A DNA stretch of 64,000 nt from Triplophysa rosa (taxonomy: Eukaryota; Chordata; Actinopteri; Cypriniformes; Nemacheilidae), in contig NC_079898.1 in NCBI RefSeq assembly GCF_024868665.1, forward strand, positions 21,976,745 to 22,040,744, given 5' to 3'. Of the stretch, positions 1 to 12,800 are shown in pieces (the stretch's first letter is position 1; each line of letters begins with the position of its first letter). Both the position numbers and the translations under genes were made by a program. A model generated the notes under the pieces. That model was not told where the DNA came from and did not search any database. It saw nothing but the letters and a program-made list of their open reading frames with translations.

Positions 1-2561
1 TGTAATTATTATTTCTTATTTTAAGGCATCTAAAATTTTAGAAGATTTTTAACCTAATGAATGCATTTATTTGGTTTGACATTGTGACTCTTTTAATCTG
101 AATGAATGAACAAATCATGACCTTCAAAGCTGATTTAAACTGATCAGGACACCCACACAAAATTCCCCCATTTTGACTGACAGCCAAAGTTCTTTTTACA
201 TAAATGCTTATTATTTCCACCAAATATTCAAGTAATGAGTTGCTTATGATAAAAAGGCAAATCCTCAAGGCTAAAATTTAAAAGAAGTGTTAATCCCTAT
301 TTGTTTATTTGGCATCAGCAATGTCAATTTCCTTATCCTTCTCAGTAAAATTAAACGACTTCTGAGTTAGAGTCTGCTCGCATTGATTAAAAGAACAAAA
401 ACAGGTCTGCCTGTACTAGCCAAGTGAAATCATCTGTCATAGTAAGATATTGCAGCATCATTTCTTGGCAAATTTATAGCACCTTCTTGACACTATAATA
501 AATACCTACTGTCAACACTCCACACTCCTCCGTCCTCTTTTAGCAAAGTAACCTTCATTGCAGACTCCCTGTAAGATTAAACAAAAATTTGCTCCTAGCT
601 GCAGTCTTTAAAGCTGAAATGTGTTTTTTTTAAATGCGTTTAATGGACATCGATTGGTGCGCATTGATTGAGTAGAGTGGTCCTGCCATCTACTCCAATA
701 AATGCCTTACAATGATGGGTATTTAGAGATTGCACCAAAATTTGGATGTACCAAAAGATGCTAATGTCTGTCTGTTTTTAATCTCACAGATTCAATGATT
801 AAGTTTATTAGTTACAGGTGGGCGCAGGTGGCGATGTGTCTCTTGGCTGGGTTCCCTACAGACCATTACACACAGAGACCTCACGCCACAGTCATGAGGA
901 GGCAAACAGCTTCTAGAACATCCAAACCGATGGACCTCACACAAAGAGGGAGATGCGTTGAATTAATGAGTGTGGCGGGAGATAATTAAAGCCTGTCCAC
1001 ATAAGAGTCCCTTCAATCTCCACATTGTTCTTCATTGGAATTGATATGCAGCATCTTTTCACCAATTCAATTTCTCATTGCTTACGTTGTTTTTCTTTGC
1101 TATAAATTTTCTGCTATACATTAAAAATGTCGTTCTAGTGATTATACATTTGGTGCATGCTACTTTGAAAGAAATAGTATGTAAAATAGTTTGTAGTATG
1201 CAATAATGTTTTAATTAGTAGTATGCTTCTCAATTAGCAGTATTCAAATGGCCTTATTACATTGTATGTTAAATTCAATGAGTACCGTCTAGTTAGTTAT
1301 TTTGCATTTGTAAGAGCTTTTTGCATTTTCTGTCATTGCCATCACTGACCAGAAACATTAAAGTAATGTTTGTTTTTCAACAAAGCTTACTGAACAATCC
1401 TCCTCTCTATTATTTGTCACATAAACAGCCAAAGTCTGACTAGGCAGTACAATTTCTTAACTTTTTTTGGAGAAATCAACACACGAGTGGTTTAGGCGTA
1501 TAGCCGTCTCTGCATATTAAACTGGGATTGGCGACAGATTTTTAATATAGAATAAATGACACACCTGACCTTTAATCCGTTTTGGTTTTAAAATGTCTTA
1601 AGGCGTAGCGGTCTGATCAAATAGGCAGTCAAGAAGGAGATATTAAAAATCGACGACACTACATCAGATTCATTCATCTCACGGGGAATAGAAGGTCAAG
1701 TTGAGAGCTTTGCATTGTGGGATACAATATTCGGCAAATGTAGCAGGTCACCCAGGTATTACAGGGGACGGAAAATCCAGATGGAAACATACTGCAGAAA
1801 TATGTAAGCACATACTGCTTATGCTAGAATGTAATCCACAACCGGTCAAAGTTTTAGGATCACTCTTTATTCATATTTTTCTACAGTTTAGAATAATATT
1901 AAACCCATCAAAACCATGACATAACACACATGTAGCTGTGGGAGTTATGTTGTGACTAAAAGCATCCAAAACGAATGAAATTTAGCATCTTCAAAGAAGC
2001 TACCCTTTGACTAGAATCGCACACTTGTCATTTTATTATCCAGCTTCTTGAGGTCTCAACCTGGGAAGCTTTTTATACAGTACTGAAGGAATTTCCATCT
2101 ACGCTGGCTGCTTTTTATTTATTATTTGGTCCAAATAATCCATTTCAAAATTGGTTTCAAATCAATAAATTATTTAATTGAATATATAAATATTTAAATA
2201 AATTAAGTTTTCTAATAAACCAACATTGTCACAATTACATTTTTGTCTACAAAAGTGATTTCAAACATTGAAAGATTTGAAAATCACGAGAAACATTTTG
2301 TTCAAGTGATCCTAATCTTTTGACCGGTAGTGTTACCTTTGTTTGGTTGTTTGTTTCGTTTAGTATAAGCTTTTATAAATAACTTGCAGGTAAACGAGGA
2401 CTCTCTAGGATCACAGGCCTGCTGCTCTCATGGTGATTTTAGATCTTTACATGTGAGCTGCTTCACCCAATGTTTTTCTTTTTTACCCATGTGCTCCTGT
2501 GACTAATGCCCTCCCCCAGCTCTGCCAAACACAGCAGCTGGCAAGACTGCCAGCCTCCTAA

Positions 2562-2583
2562 ACACACACACACACACACACAC
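2562..2583 (+). repeat. (AC)n microsatellite
   Basis: Uninterrupted AC dinucleotides. Confidence 0.95.
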
Positions 2584-2765
2584 TTCTGCACCTCATAGGA
2601 TAGAGGAATTATGTGCCTGCTGTTAGATGATCCTCACCTGGAGACCTAAAAATCATGATTTAGAATTTATATTGCAAGTGGGATAAAAATCTTAATTTAA
2701 TATGCTTCTAATTCAAATTTCAGGGAGAAGATTTTAAGTAGAATTTGGGAAATAAATTGTCAAAC

Positions 2766-3032
2766 TTAAAGGTCCAGTCTATGATTTTTTGGAGGATCTA
2801 TTGACAGAAATGCAATATAACATCCATAACTGTGTCTACAGAGGTGTATAAAGACCTTACATAATGAAGCGTTATATTTTTATTACCTTAGAATGAGCTA
2901 TTTCTGTCTAGAAACAAAGAGAGTCCCCTTGCATGGAATTCGTCATGTTGTTTCTACAGTAGCACTAAACGGACAAACGTTTTTCGGCAAAAAGTCGAAC
3001 CTCACCGCTAGATGCTGCTCAATTTTTGCTGT
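2766..3032 (-). mobile_element. Dispersed repeat family A, copy 1
   Basis: Starts TTAAAGGTCCAGT and contains CTATTGACAGAAATGCAATA, GTAAT-rich text and CGCTAGATGCTGCTC. The same family runs in the opposite direction at 25486-25773 (ending ACTGGACCTTTAA) and starts again at 63845. Three copies in one window show it is an interspersed repeat, probably a non-autonomous DNA element. The right boundary is approximate. Confidence 0.75.
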
Positions 3033-3691
3033 CACACCCTAGGGCACATGCACGATAAATGAACTACCCATATGCCATGTGCCTTCCTGCAAAACCAACA
3101 GGCATATGTTTGAAGAATCCTAAAATCACTCCGGACCGTGCCAGTGTCAGATGAGAGATTTGATTCCGACAGTCTGAAATGCTTACAGCTCTGTGTCTTA
3201 AAGGCTTTTCTGTTGTTTCTGTGATCCAGTGAAGTCACACAGAATCAATGGCAATTCCACCTGCCACCGCTGACCCATGTCTTTGTATTTCACAGCGGCC
3301 TGAGAAGAGATTGCAAAATTGTACTTTAGAGGCAGAAGTGAAGATGTTGGCATTGAAGTTAGAACCAGCTTTCACCAATAAAACTGCCCCTAGTAAAGAA
3401 AAAGAAATTGACTATAAAAAATACACTGAGGCTGAAAAGAAATGAGATGCTCATACATTATTATATGTTTAACTACAGATGTAAGAGCCCCCTGAATGTT
3501 TATTCAGCCATAAATGTGAAATGAATGGAACATTTTGAAGTACTAGTACATCGGGTGACGAGATGTTGTTCGGCAAACCACATAACTGTAAATATTAAGA
3601 GATTTGTAGTGATATCACCATCTTTTATTACTGAAATATACTGTACCCCCATCCTCAGAGTTCTCCCTACGCTGTAAAAGAGTGATTGCTC

Positions 3692-3693
<2 letters not shown>

Positions 3694-3726
<33 letters not shown>
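3694..3726 (+). repeat. (CT)n run forming the polypyrimidine tract of an exon
   Basis: An uninterrupted CT dinucleotide array that runs straight into the CCAG acceptor of the exon at 3730. Confidence 0.95.
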
Positions 3727-3728
<2 letters not shown>

Positions 3729-3729
3729 G

Positions 3730-3876
3730 TTGCCAGTATACAGAGGCTGCCTGCTGTGTCTGACAAGACTGATATTAACTTCCCCATGAAGGGTCGGAAA
3801 GGGATGGTAGACTGGGCCAGAAACCCAGAGGACAAAGTCGTCATTCCCAAAGGAATCTTTGTACCCCAGACAGCAG
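3730..3876 (+). CDS. adgrb3: adgrb3 exon a: GAIN domain segment
   Basis: 147 bp, entered with two bases of a split codon and left with one. It encodes [19 protein letters not shown] and then a segment with [19 protein letters not shown], typical of the GAIN domain of BAI receptors. The acceptor is CCAG after a long (CT)n tract and the donor is CAG|GTACAA. This is the first adgrb3 exon in the window; I saw no convincing exon in the 3.7 kb to its left. Confidence 0.95.
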
Positions 3877-6800
3877 GTACAACATTTTACTATGTCACAT
3901 TGTATATGTAAAGGATGCATCTTGTGGCCAGCACATTGAGACTACATCAACATGATTTAATGAACCCATGTTAACTTTGGGGTTTGACCTAACAAATAAT
4001 GCATTTTAGCACATGCTCCGTATGATAAAGTGATGCTGGTGATGCATAAAGGACCATAGTTTTGTATTGTTGCTGTCCTTACAAAACCTTGCATGTCCAG
4101 GAATTTTTCAGGATTTTTTTTATGATTAAATACTGTTTGTTGTCAAGCAAGTTGACAAGCACTTTAACATTTTTTATTTTTGTTAAACCCACACTTTTGC
4201 AAAACCAACTAAAAAAGTTAAACAGCCTCATTAATTTTTAAAGTTAAATTTAACTAGATTTTTAAGTCAGTTCAATGTAATTAAGTTCAATTGACTCATA
4301 AAGCTAATTGTATTTTACTTAAAAATGTAAGCCAGCCGAAATTGGTGATTTTTTTTACAGTGCAGTGACAAACATAAAGAGTTATGATAATGATTTAGGG
4401 CAAAGAATAAAAATGTGGAAATATGAGGTTTCAGACTGATCAGACTGTTTCAGTTTTGGTCTGAACTGTTTCTAATAATCTTTAAAAAAAATCATCTCAA
4501 GGTGTATGCTAAAATGTTTGAGATTTTGTAGACAAAAATATAACTGTCAACATATGAGTTTCTTTCAGTAATAAACAAAATATTTATTAAAAAAATATTT
4601 TTTTCTTGGACTAAATAATAAATAAAAAGCCGCCGACAAGAGACCAAAATAAATTGGAACTTCTTCAGTACTGTTTAAAACGCTTTCCAGGGTGAGAGCT
4701 CAAGAAGCTGAACGATAAAATGCCAAGACATTGATTTTGCTAAATCTAGTCAAAGTATGGCAACTTTGAAAATGCTAAAATACTGAATAATTTAGATGCT
4801 TTTATTTGCATAAAGTTTTTATTTACAATTTCAATTGTGCTACAGTTTTGGTGAGTTTATTTGTTTGTAAAAGGAAAAGAAAAAAAATCAAAACATGTTT
4901 TTTTTTATTTAAAAGGATAGCTTTCTATAAAAGAATGACATTTTCCGTTATATTGGATCATGAGTGGGAAGTTTGATAATTGCTACAGTATGATTGCTGT
5001 TTAATGGGGTAACTTGAGGAAAACATGATAATATGTCGAATTCTTGCCGGATGCTTGTTTTAGAGGAGAATGCGCTTTGTAGGCGGCATCAATTCAGATG
5101 ACACCGTGCTCATGGAATCCTCTGGAACAAGCACAAGCGAGCTAAGCGCCGGAGCACCAGACTATTTACCTAATTAGAGTGATCAGTCTTATCTGAAGTG
5201 TATCAGAGGGAAGTAATGGAGGATTGATTTAATACATAACTCACTCCAGCTCACCCTGGGCTACACTAGAGGGGATACGCAGAGAATCAGGATTAACCCT
5301 CCTGACGGTGAAGAATATCTATTCATTTTAATTATCAATGCATTCGCTAGTATAGCCTAATCTAGCACGATATCCATTAATTGGCTGGAAATTTATGATG
5401 GATTACCTCTCAGGATTATTTAGGATTGATATTCCGAGAAAGCATTCTTATTCTTGCCGGTTTTTGTCTTGTCTGTCTGTTTGAAGACACAAAACAAATC
5501 TACACTCCAAATCATCATATAATCCTCCACACTGCCTAGTAAACCGAAGCGTATGTCTTGTTGTGGAGACACTATTTGCAGATGTGATTGCATAATATGC
5601 TGATAATCTAACCAGTCTGTTCTCCGGCAGATATGGAAGGATCTCCTGTCTTCATTCTTGGGACGGTCCTCTACAAAACTCTTGGCCTTATGCTGCCTGC
5701 TCCACGGTAAGAGGGAGTCCTGATGACTACGGGGTTAACATGCTGTTCTCAGTCAGTTGTCATGTCTTCTTCAAAGTCTATGAGGTGGTTACAACTCTGG
5801 TTAGATGAAAGGTGTCTTCTGACCTCTATCGAAAATATGTTGTTTTACATACTTATATTTAAAGAGGTAAAGGTCAATGTCTGGCAAAACCTTGCCAATG
5901 GTTCAAATTATACATCATTATTATACCGTAAGCCAGAGTTATTACAGTTTTGTTTTTAGTTTTATTTATCTTTTATTTCATATTTTTAGTTTTTATCTTA
6001 ATTTTAGAAAACAAATAACAATACACAAATAACAATAAACAGACATTTTCGAAGTTTAAATTTTTGTAAGATAAAACAAGCTTACTACTGTCAATTGGAG
6101 TAACGTAAGGAGATAGTTTTCTTATGTACTTATACTCAATTGATACTTATTGATTTTGTTTCGGTTTGTTTCTATTTTTAAGTTACAAATTGCAGCTTTA
6201 AAAGCATAGTTATGTAAAAACAGGTAGCTTTTCAACAATAAAAGTAATTTTGTTCAATAATTAAATTAATAATTAAATATTTAAACTTAAATAACAAAAT
6301 AGTTAGAATTAAAAAATATTTTACTAGTGTCTTTCCCATCAATAATTTTTTTTCCAGAAAAGTAGATTCTATTATTTTCTATTAACCTTCACAATTTTTA
6401 GAAATTGATTGGTGTACTGTGCTCTCCTCATTATCCTATTAATAAAAACATTTTGTCATTCGATGAATTAAACACACCAAACTTAAAGAATACAGAAATA
6501 TTTTTTTTTATGTCAGCTATTCTTTAATTCCCAAACAGAAAGCAGCCTGTGGTGTTTTCTCTCCCAGTTGATATGTCAGAATGAAAATTCGTGGTTATCC
6601 TTGGAGTCCGTCTTGAAGCTCAGGATCAAAACCTCTACTTGCATTTGACGACTTCCAGCAAACCTCTGGAGAGCCAGAGGACAGAACAGACCTTTCGTGA
6701 TGTGCCTCTGAGCTGTCAATCAGATCTCAGCAAACATAAGTTTGTTTCCTCCGTGGAATTTTCACTGACAAGAGAGAGAGAGGTTCATGGTAGAGATAGC

Positions 6801-9800
6801 AGGGGCGGGTCTGTGTTCTTGAGCTGTGCTGGATTCAATGAAGCCATCAGGGAGATGGAGATCTGTACAAACAGTGGAGGATAACAGAGAAGAGCTGTAA
6901 TAAAGAAAGAAAAACAAACAAAAAATGAATTACACCTGCGGGATTTGTAAAGACAGGGTGTTACATTTAATAAGAAGACAAAATACTTAGATATCACTTT
7001 TAAAATCATCAGCACATTAATACTAGTTCAAAGAGTAGAGTCATGTTTTCTGAAGTTTTCCAGCGTTCGAGTAACAAGTGTTTGTAAACAATCATTTTTT
7101 TGTGCAATTTCGCTGTTGGCTTAGAAATAAAATCAGCTTTAAAATTCTGTCACCATTTACCCTCATGCCTTTCCAAACTTGTGTCTTTTTTTCTTTTGTT
7201 GACCACACAATGGGAACATTATGGTAGAATGAGCAAGTTGCTCTTTTGTTTACAATAAAAGTGAATTAAAAATACTCATTGGAAGACAAAAGAAGATATT
7301 TTGAGAAATGTCTCAGTGGTTTTCGGTCCATACAATGGAAGTCAATGGGGGCCAGTGTTCTTTAGTGTTATCTTTTTTTTCTGACACAGGTTTGGAATGA
7401 CATGAGGAGTTTAAATTATGAAAAAAAATCATTTTTGGCCTTTAATAAATAATAGCATTCATTTTAATAAAAATAATTGAAAACATATGCTTTATTTGCG
7501 CGCACTGTCCCTTTAAGACTTGAGTAATTTCATTCCTTTCTGGCTATGCAGACATCCATGATACCGTAAAGCAAAATTTCTGCTTGATTAAATCGGCTGG
7601 TTGATCATGTACACACAATGTCTTTGAGAACATTGTTCCATTCATTCTTATAGGAATCATTTTTTCCACATGTTTATCTACGTACATATCTAAAAAAAAT
7701 TAGTTTTCTGTATTTCATAAATACATTACAAGTCCAATGTTATCTTTAGGCCAGTACATGTGGGTTCTTGACGTACAGTAATAATTAAAAATAGTGTCAA
7801 AAGCACTCTTTTAGTGTTGCATCACTCTTCACTGCAGACTCTTGAGTAGCTACATGTTGTGCATCTGGTTTCTGTGTCTTTGCCTCCTTTCAAATGGACC
7901 ATGAAATCATTCCCTAAACTGGTCGTGTTGACAAATGCTACACGAGTAGAATTTGTCTCGGTAGTTCACTGGAGGAGGGCAAGATGAAAAGAGACTTTTC
8001 GAATCCTTCGTTTATTTGAAACTTAGTATCAAACATAATTTTCACCCCCCCACTGCAAGAGATAAGAGCAAATGAATATACTTAAAAGATATACATAGTC
8101 AAATAATGTTTGCTTTGGTAATGAAAGTGAAAAATAATGCATTAAATAAAGTGTTTAACTTCTTGAATGTTTCACAGGCAAATGACTGATTCTTATCTGT
8201 GATTGTTTTGCCCAGAGCGACCATTAAAGTTCATCAAACAGACTGAAGAAAACACATTTTGATTGGCTGTGTTTAATATGCTGTGAATTCGCCCATCTGT
8301 ACAGTTAGAACAAATATGGTTGTTTGCTGGTTATTTCATCATCCCTTATATGACATTTGTATTTCATATTTACATTTATTCATTTCCAGACACTTTTATC
8401 CAAAGCGACACAGAGAGTTCAGGGAGCAATAAGCGAGATCATATGATTGATGTTTAAACCCAAAGACATACAGTACCCTATGTCTGAAATTGTGTACTTT
8501 GATAGTATGTATTGAATTGAATGAAGTATGTAAGCCGTCACTTTTGGTGTTAAAACAATATGTTCTATATAGCCTTGTGCCCATGTCCATCTGACCCAGA
8601 TATAAAAAGAAATATTTCCCGCCTGTTTTTTGGATAATCGGGTTTCAAACATACTTATCATTTTGCATATATTTTAGAATAACTTATAGTAAGAAAATAT
8701 ACAATTTCCAACATATGCATTATTTTTGTTTATGTTGTTGGTTTGCTTTTGCTTTGTTTTGTTTTCCCATTTATACAGCAGTCATACATATCACCATTGC
8801 TGATCTAAATAAGTAAATATCTTGTTCACAGTGAATTACCGCAAATGTCGAGCCCACAGTGATGAAGTCCTACACTGAGCTCACCCTGCGACAATGCATT
8901 CTTCTGTGCTAAGTGAACCGACGTCTCTATGCAAATGCGCAGAATGAAGAGTTGTTGAAATGGAAGTGTTGAAATGAATGAAATTAGCATTCCTAATGCA
9001 AGCATAAACTGATTGTTGTGTTTGATTTTGTCTGAATCTCTGCAGGAATAACACCGCTGTGAACTCAAAAGTGATCACTGTGACCGTCCGACCAGAACCC
9101 AGAGTTACGGAGACCCAGCTGGAGATTGAGTTGGCTCATCTAGCTAATGTAAGCACCAGTCTGATCTCCACACGCTTCTTAAATGACGCCAACACAGAGG
9201 ACATATACATTAAATAGTTAAACATATTCTAACTGTAGTTTTTTGTCTTTATTCACTTTTTCTTTTTTCTGTTGGCTTTAAGATGCAGTCAGGAAACACA
9301 TTGCATTAAGTGCATTATGGTGCATTATTAACATTGATCATATTAATATTGATAATGTTAATAATAGCTTAATTTTAGCAAATAGTTTTTCTTAATTTTA
9401 GATTTATAACTTTAAATTTCTTTCTTGGCTGTACCTGATGACGATAATAATAATAATAATAATACATTATTGGTATTATTATTTTAACAATTATTCTATT
9501 ATTTGAATTATATTATATTATATTAATAATTTTAATAATATAGTTAATAATATAAAGAATTATTAAAAAACACCAGTTAAAAAAAGTTAAAAAGTTAATC
9601 AAAGTTGTCCTAGACAAGGACTGGTATTGTTCTTGTCAAAGGACAACTTTGATGAACCTTTTTGATCCACTTCAAATGTTGACTACTGTATATAATATTA
9701 TATTATATGTATATATAGTATGTATTATATTTTTAATAATAATAATAATAATCTTAATTCATTTAAATTCACCTCTGACTTTGATTTCCCTCATGTCACT

Positions 9801-12800
9801 CCAAACCTGACAATAATAATAATTGTTATAAATGATTTATATTATTATTTTCATAATTATTATATTGTATGTATGTACTGTATGTATTATGTTTTATTAC
9901 ATTAATTCTTATCTTTGATTAATACTATTATAATTAATTAATAAGTAATAATAATGAACATTATTATTTATTATATTAGGATTGTTTTTATATAAATAGT
10001 ACAATTGTTCAATGCAAGTACCTTAATTTAAGTTCACCTAAAAATATTTATAAATCTGTCTTTGATTTCCCTCATGTCACTCCAAACCTAGGGTGCGTTT
10101 CCCGAACAACGACATAACTCACTGGTTAACCACCATAGTACGATACATAGTTTGAGAAACTAACTAGCTACTCACGGCTGTTTCCCAAAAACATAGTAAC
10201 TTTGTCGCAAATCTGTCCTTTGAACAACGTTGGTTCCACAACACAGTTGATGACGTCACATAGGTGGTAGAAAGGTGGACACTGCATCTGAAACCTATTT
10301 TTGTGGTCGTATTTTTGCTCTCTATTGTTTTATTTCACGATATTGAACTAATTCATAAGTTTACTCCTACGTAACTCCGCCCAGGGATTCCTCATTGTCC
10401 AGGCGCATGCGCACTTTAAAAAAAACAACGCTTCTATTTACTTGACAAACTAAAATGTAAAATTTTATTTGAATATTTAGATTGATGGATATAGAATGCA
10501 CTCTCATGTTGCTTGCTTACCTTGCTCAAAAGCACGGTCTATGTAAGTCTACATGTCATAATAATAAGGAACTATGCTTCTAACCACAGCTCTAGACCTG
10601 CAGTTCCAACCACGCAACTTTGCGATGCTGCTTGCGATTGATCGTTGGAACAAGCGTTTCGGGAAACACTTGAATCGCTAAACTATGCAGAAAATAATAG
10701 AATTTGCGACCATAGTTGGCTAACGATGCTTTTGGGAAACGCACCCCTGTATGACTTTCTTCTAGGTCCGTATTCACTCGTTATTATTCATCATTATATA
10801 TTGTAAAAGCCTGTTCGAAACACTCTTTAAAGTTTCACTTCAGGTGTGAGTCATATGCTGTAGGGTTTGGAACACCATGAGGGGTAAGAAAATGGAGGTT
10901 TCAATTTGGGTGAACTATTCCTTTAATATACTCCCAGAATGCAGTACCATGAAACACATGGCCTTTTAAACAGAAGCTAGAAACAGAAACAGGGTTCATT
11001 TGAGCTGAAATTGGACTGAAATCTGGTTCCTCCATGGCTTTGTGAGTCACGACAGTCGAGCAACAGGGAGCTTCACAATGCCACTGTCATATGTTTCTGC
11101 CTCATTACTCAACAAATAACCAGCAGCAATTAGTCCAATAATTAATTTGTCATCACCTCTAGTTGTTTCAATGTGTCAGGAGAGCAGATACAGATATGGC
11201 CAGATCATTACAACGGGGGCTTTTTGATACATATAAGATCTATTTTTCATTCCTCTGGGTCTTTAAAATGACAAGACGCTGGCATCGTAATGGTGTTTAT
11301 CATGTGCCGTATGTACCGCAATATGTTTTTTCATTATGCCACTTATCCAATCACAGTTCAATCATAGCGTGTTTTTCTTCCAGGGAACAATGAACCCGTT
11401 CTGTGCACTGTGGGACAGCTCTGTTATGTAAGTGAAAGTCAGTTTTTATGTGTGTGTGCGTGTGTGTGTGCGTGCGTGCGCGTGCGTGCGTGTGCGTGTG
11501 CTTAAAAGCCATTGTGTTCTGATTTGTTTCAATGAGCCTTTAATACAGTAACTTCATGGCAAATAATAAATGGTGGTGCTTGTTGAAATATCCAGCTATT
11601 GTATCCATGGAAACATGCTTCTGTCGTCGAGGTGCAACAGCGGTTGACTTTAGCAGTAATAGAATTTTGATTGTGTTTTTCTCACATAATGCATATGATA
11701 AAGAAGGGTTTTTAACACGTGTGCCGTCACATCCATTTCAGGTCCACTTTTTGAGTACAATATCAATATATGAAGTAAAACATGATATTGTGGAAGCACT
11801 TGATGTTGATGTTCACAGTCAATTGTATAGCTAAGAAGGAATACATTATGATAATATAAACCACTGTTTCTAAGCCCTTGAAACGGTTCTTGAAGAAATA
11901 GATGCAATATATATTGAGGCAAAGAGTTTAAACATGACATATAGGATGCAATAAGTATTATAAAACATTAAATATTCGTCTTGCCAAATTTATTTTTATT
12001 TTACTTGGCCATTGAACATATTCTTGTTGTTGAATGTGCTGTATATTACAGCAATAAACAATAAGCTACAAGATCTACAAGAGGTGTTCTAAAATCCCAG
12101 AGTGGTTCTTAAACCCTCTTTACTGTGTTAAAAACAGGCATTTGGCTTATTGCTTCTGTAAAATGATGGCAATAGCAATATGATCCAATTATTTCGTGAA
12201 TTATTAACAAAATAACTTACCAAGTAACTGTAAGATGTTTGCCAAGCAAAGCAATAGCAGCTTGGCACATAGTGTATTATGGCATATACTGTATTATTAC
12301 ATACAGAAATATAGAATTCGCAGCCACCGGCTCATCGTCTTAACAATAGCTGTGAGCCATTTTGGTAATGTAATGTTCTCGTTGTCACTTCTGTTTGGGG
12401 CTATAGCTTGGAGATGCTTTTTCATAAACGTTTTGTCTCATCTTTGCTTAAACTCCATTTTGTTTTGGCAGCTATTTCGCCTCCGTTCCCTAGCGTGCAA
12501 TTAATAAAGCACGCATTTTTCTCAGGCAGGCTATCTACTGACAGATTCTGTGAAAGTTATCGTTCTTTGGAAATGAAAGGCAGGTTTGGCCACACGCCGA
12601 GATGTCTTAAGTGATAGCAAACGTTATTACTGTACATACTGTTCCATGAAAGCTGGGTGTGATAAGTTTAAACATCTTTAAACATAAATATAATGAAATA
12701 TAATTTTATCAATACAACAGGTTAAATGCACTTACTTTGTTTACGTGAGGGTTATTTCTTTTTCCAGTTGTGCGTGAACATTTTTTATTTTATTAATTTG

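Larger units (their letters stand above)
1..3729 (+). other. adgrb3 intron, left edge
   Basis: Intronic sequence before the first exon seen. It holds an (AC)n run at 2562-2583, one copy of a dispersed repeat at 2766-3032, and a (CT)n run at the acceptor. The remaining sequence is AT-rich and shows nothing I can name. Confidence 0.6.

Noticed and set aside
7140..7445. Possible exon in a stretch of apparent constraint
   Set aside because: It is a decayed TTAA-type MITE copy; the same words recur at nine other places in the window.
11163..11393. ORF overlapping the adgrb3 exon at 11384
   Set aside because: It uses the wrong frame and reads through the intron; the short exon alone fits the GPS.
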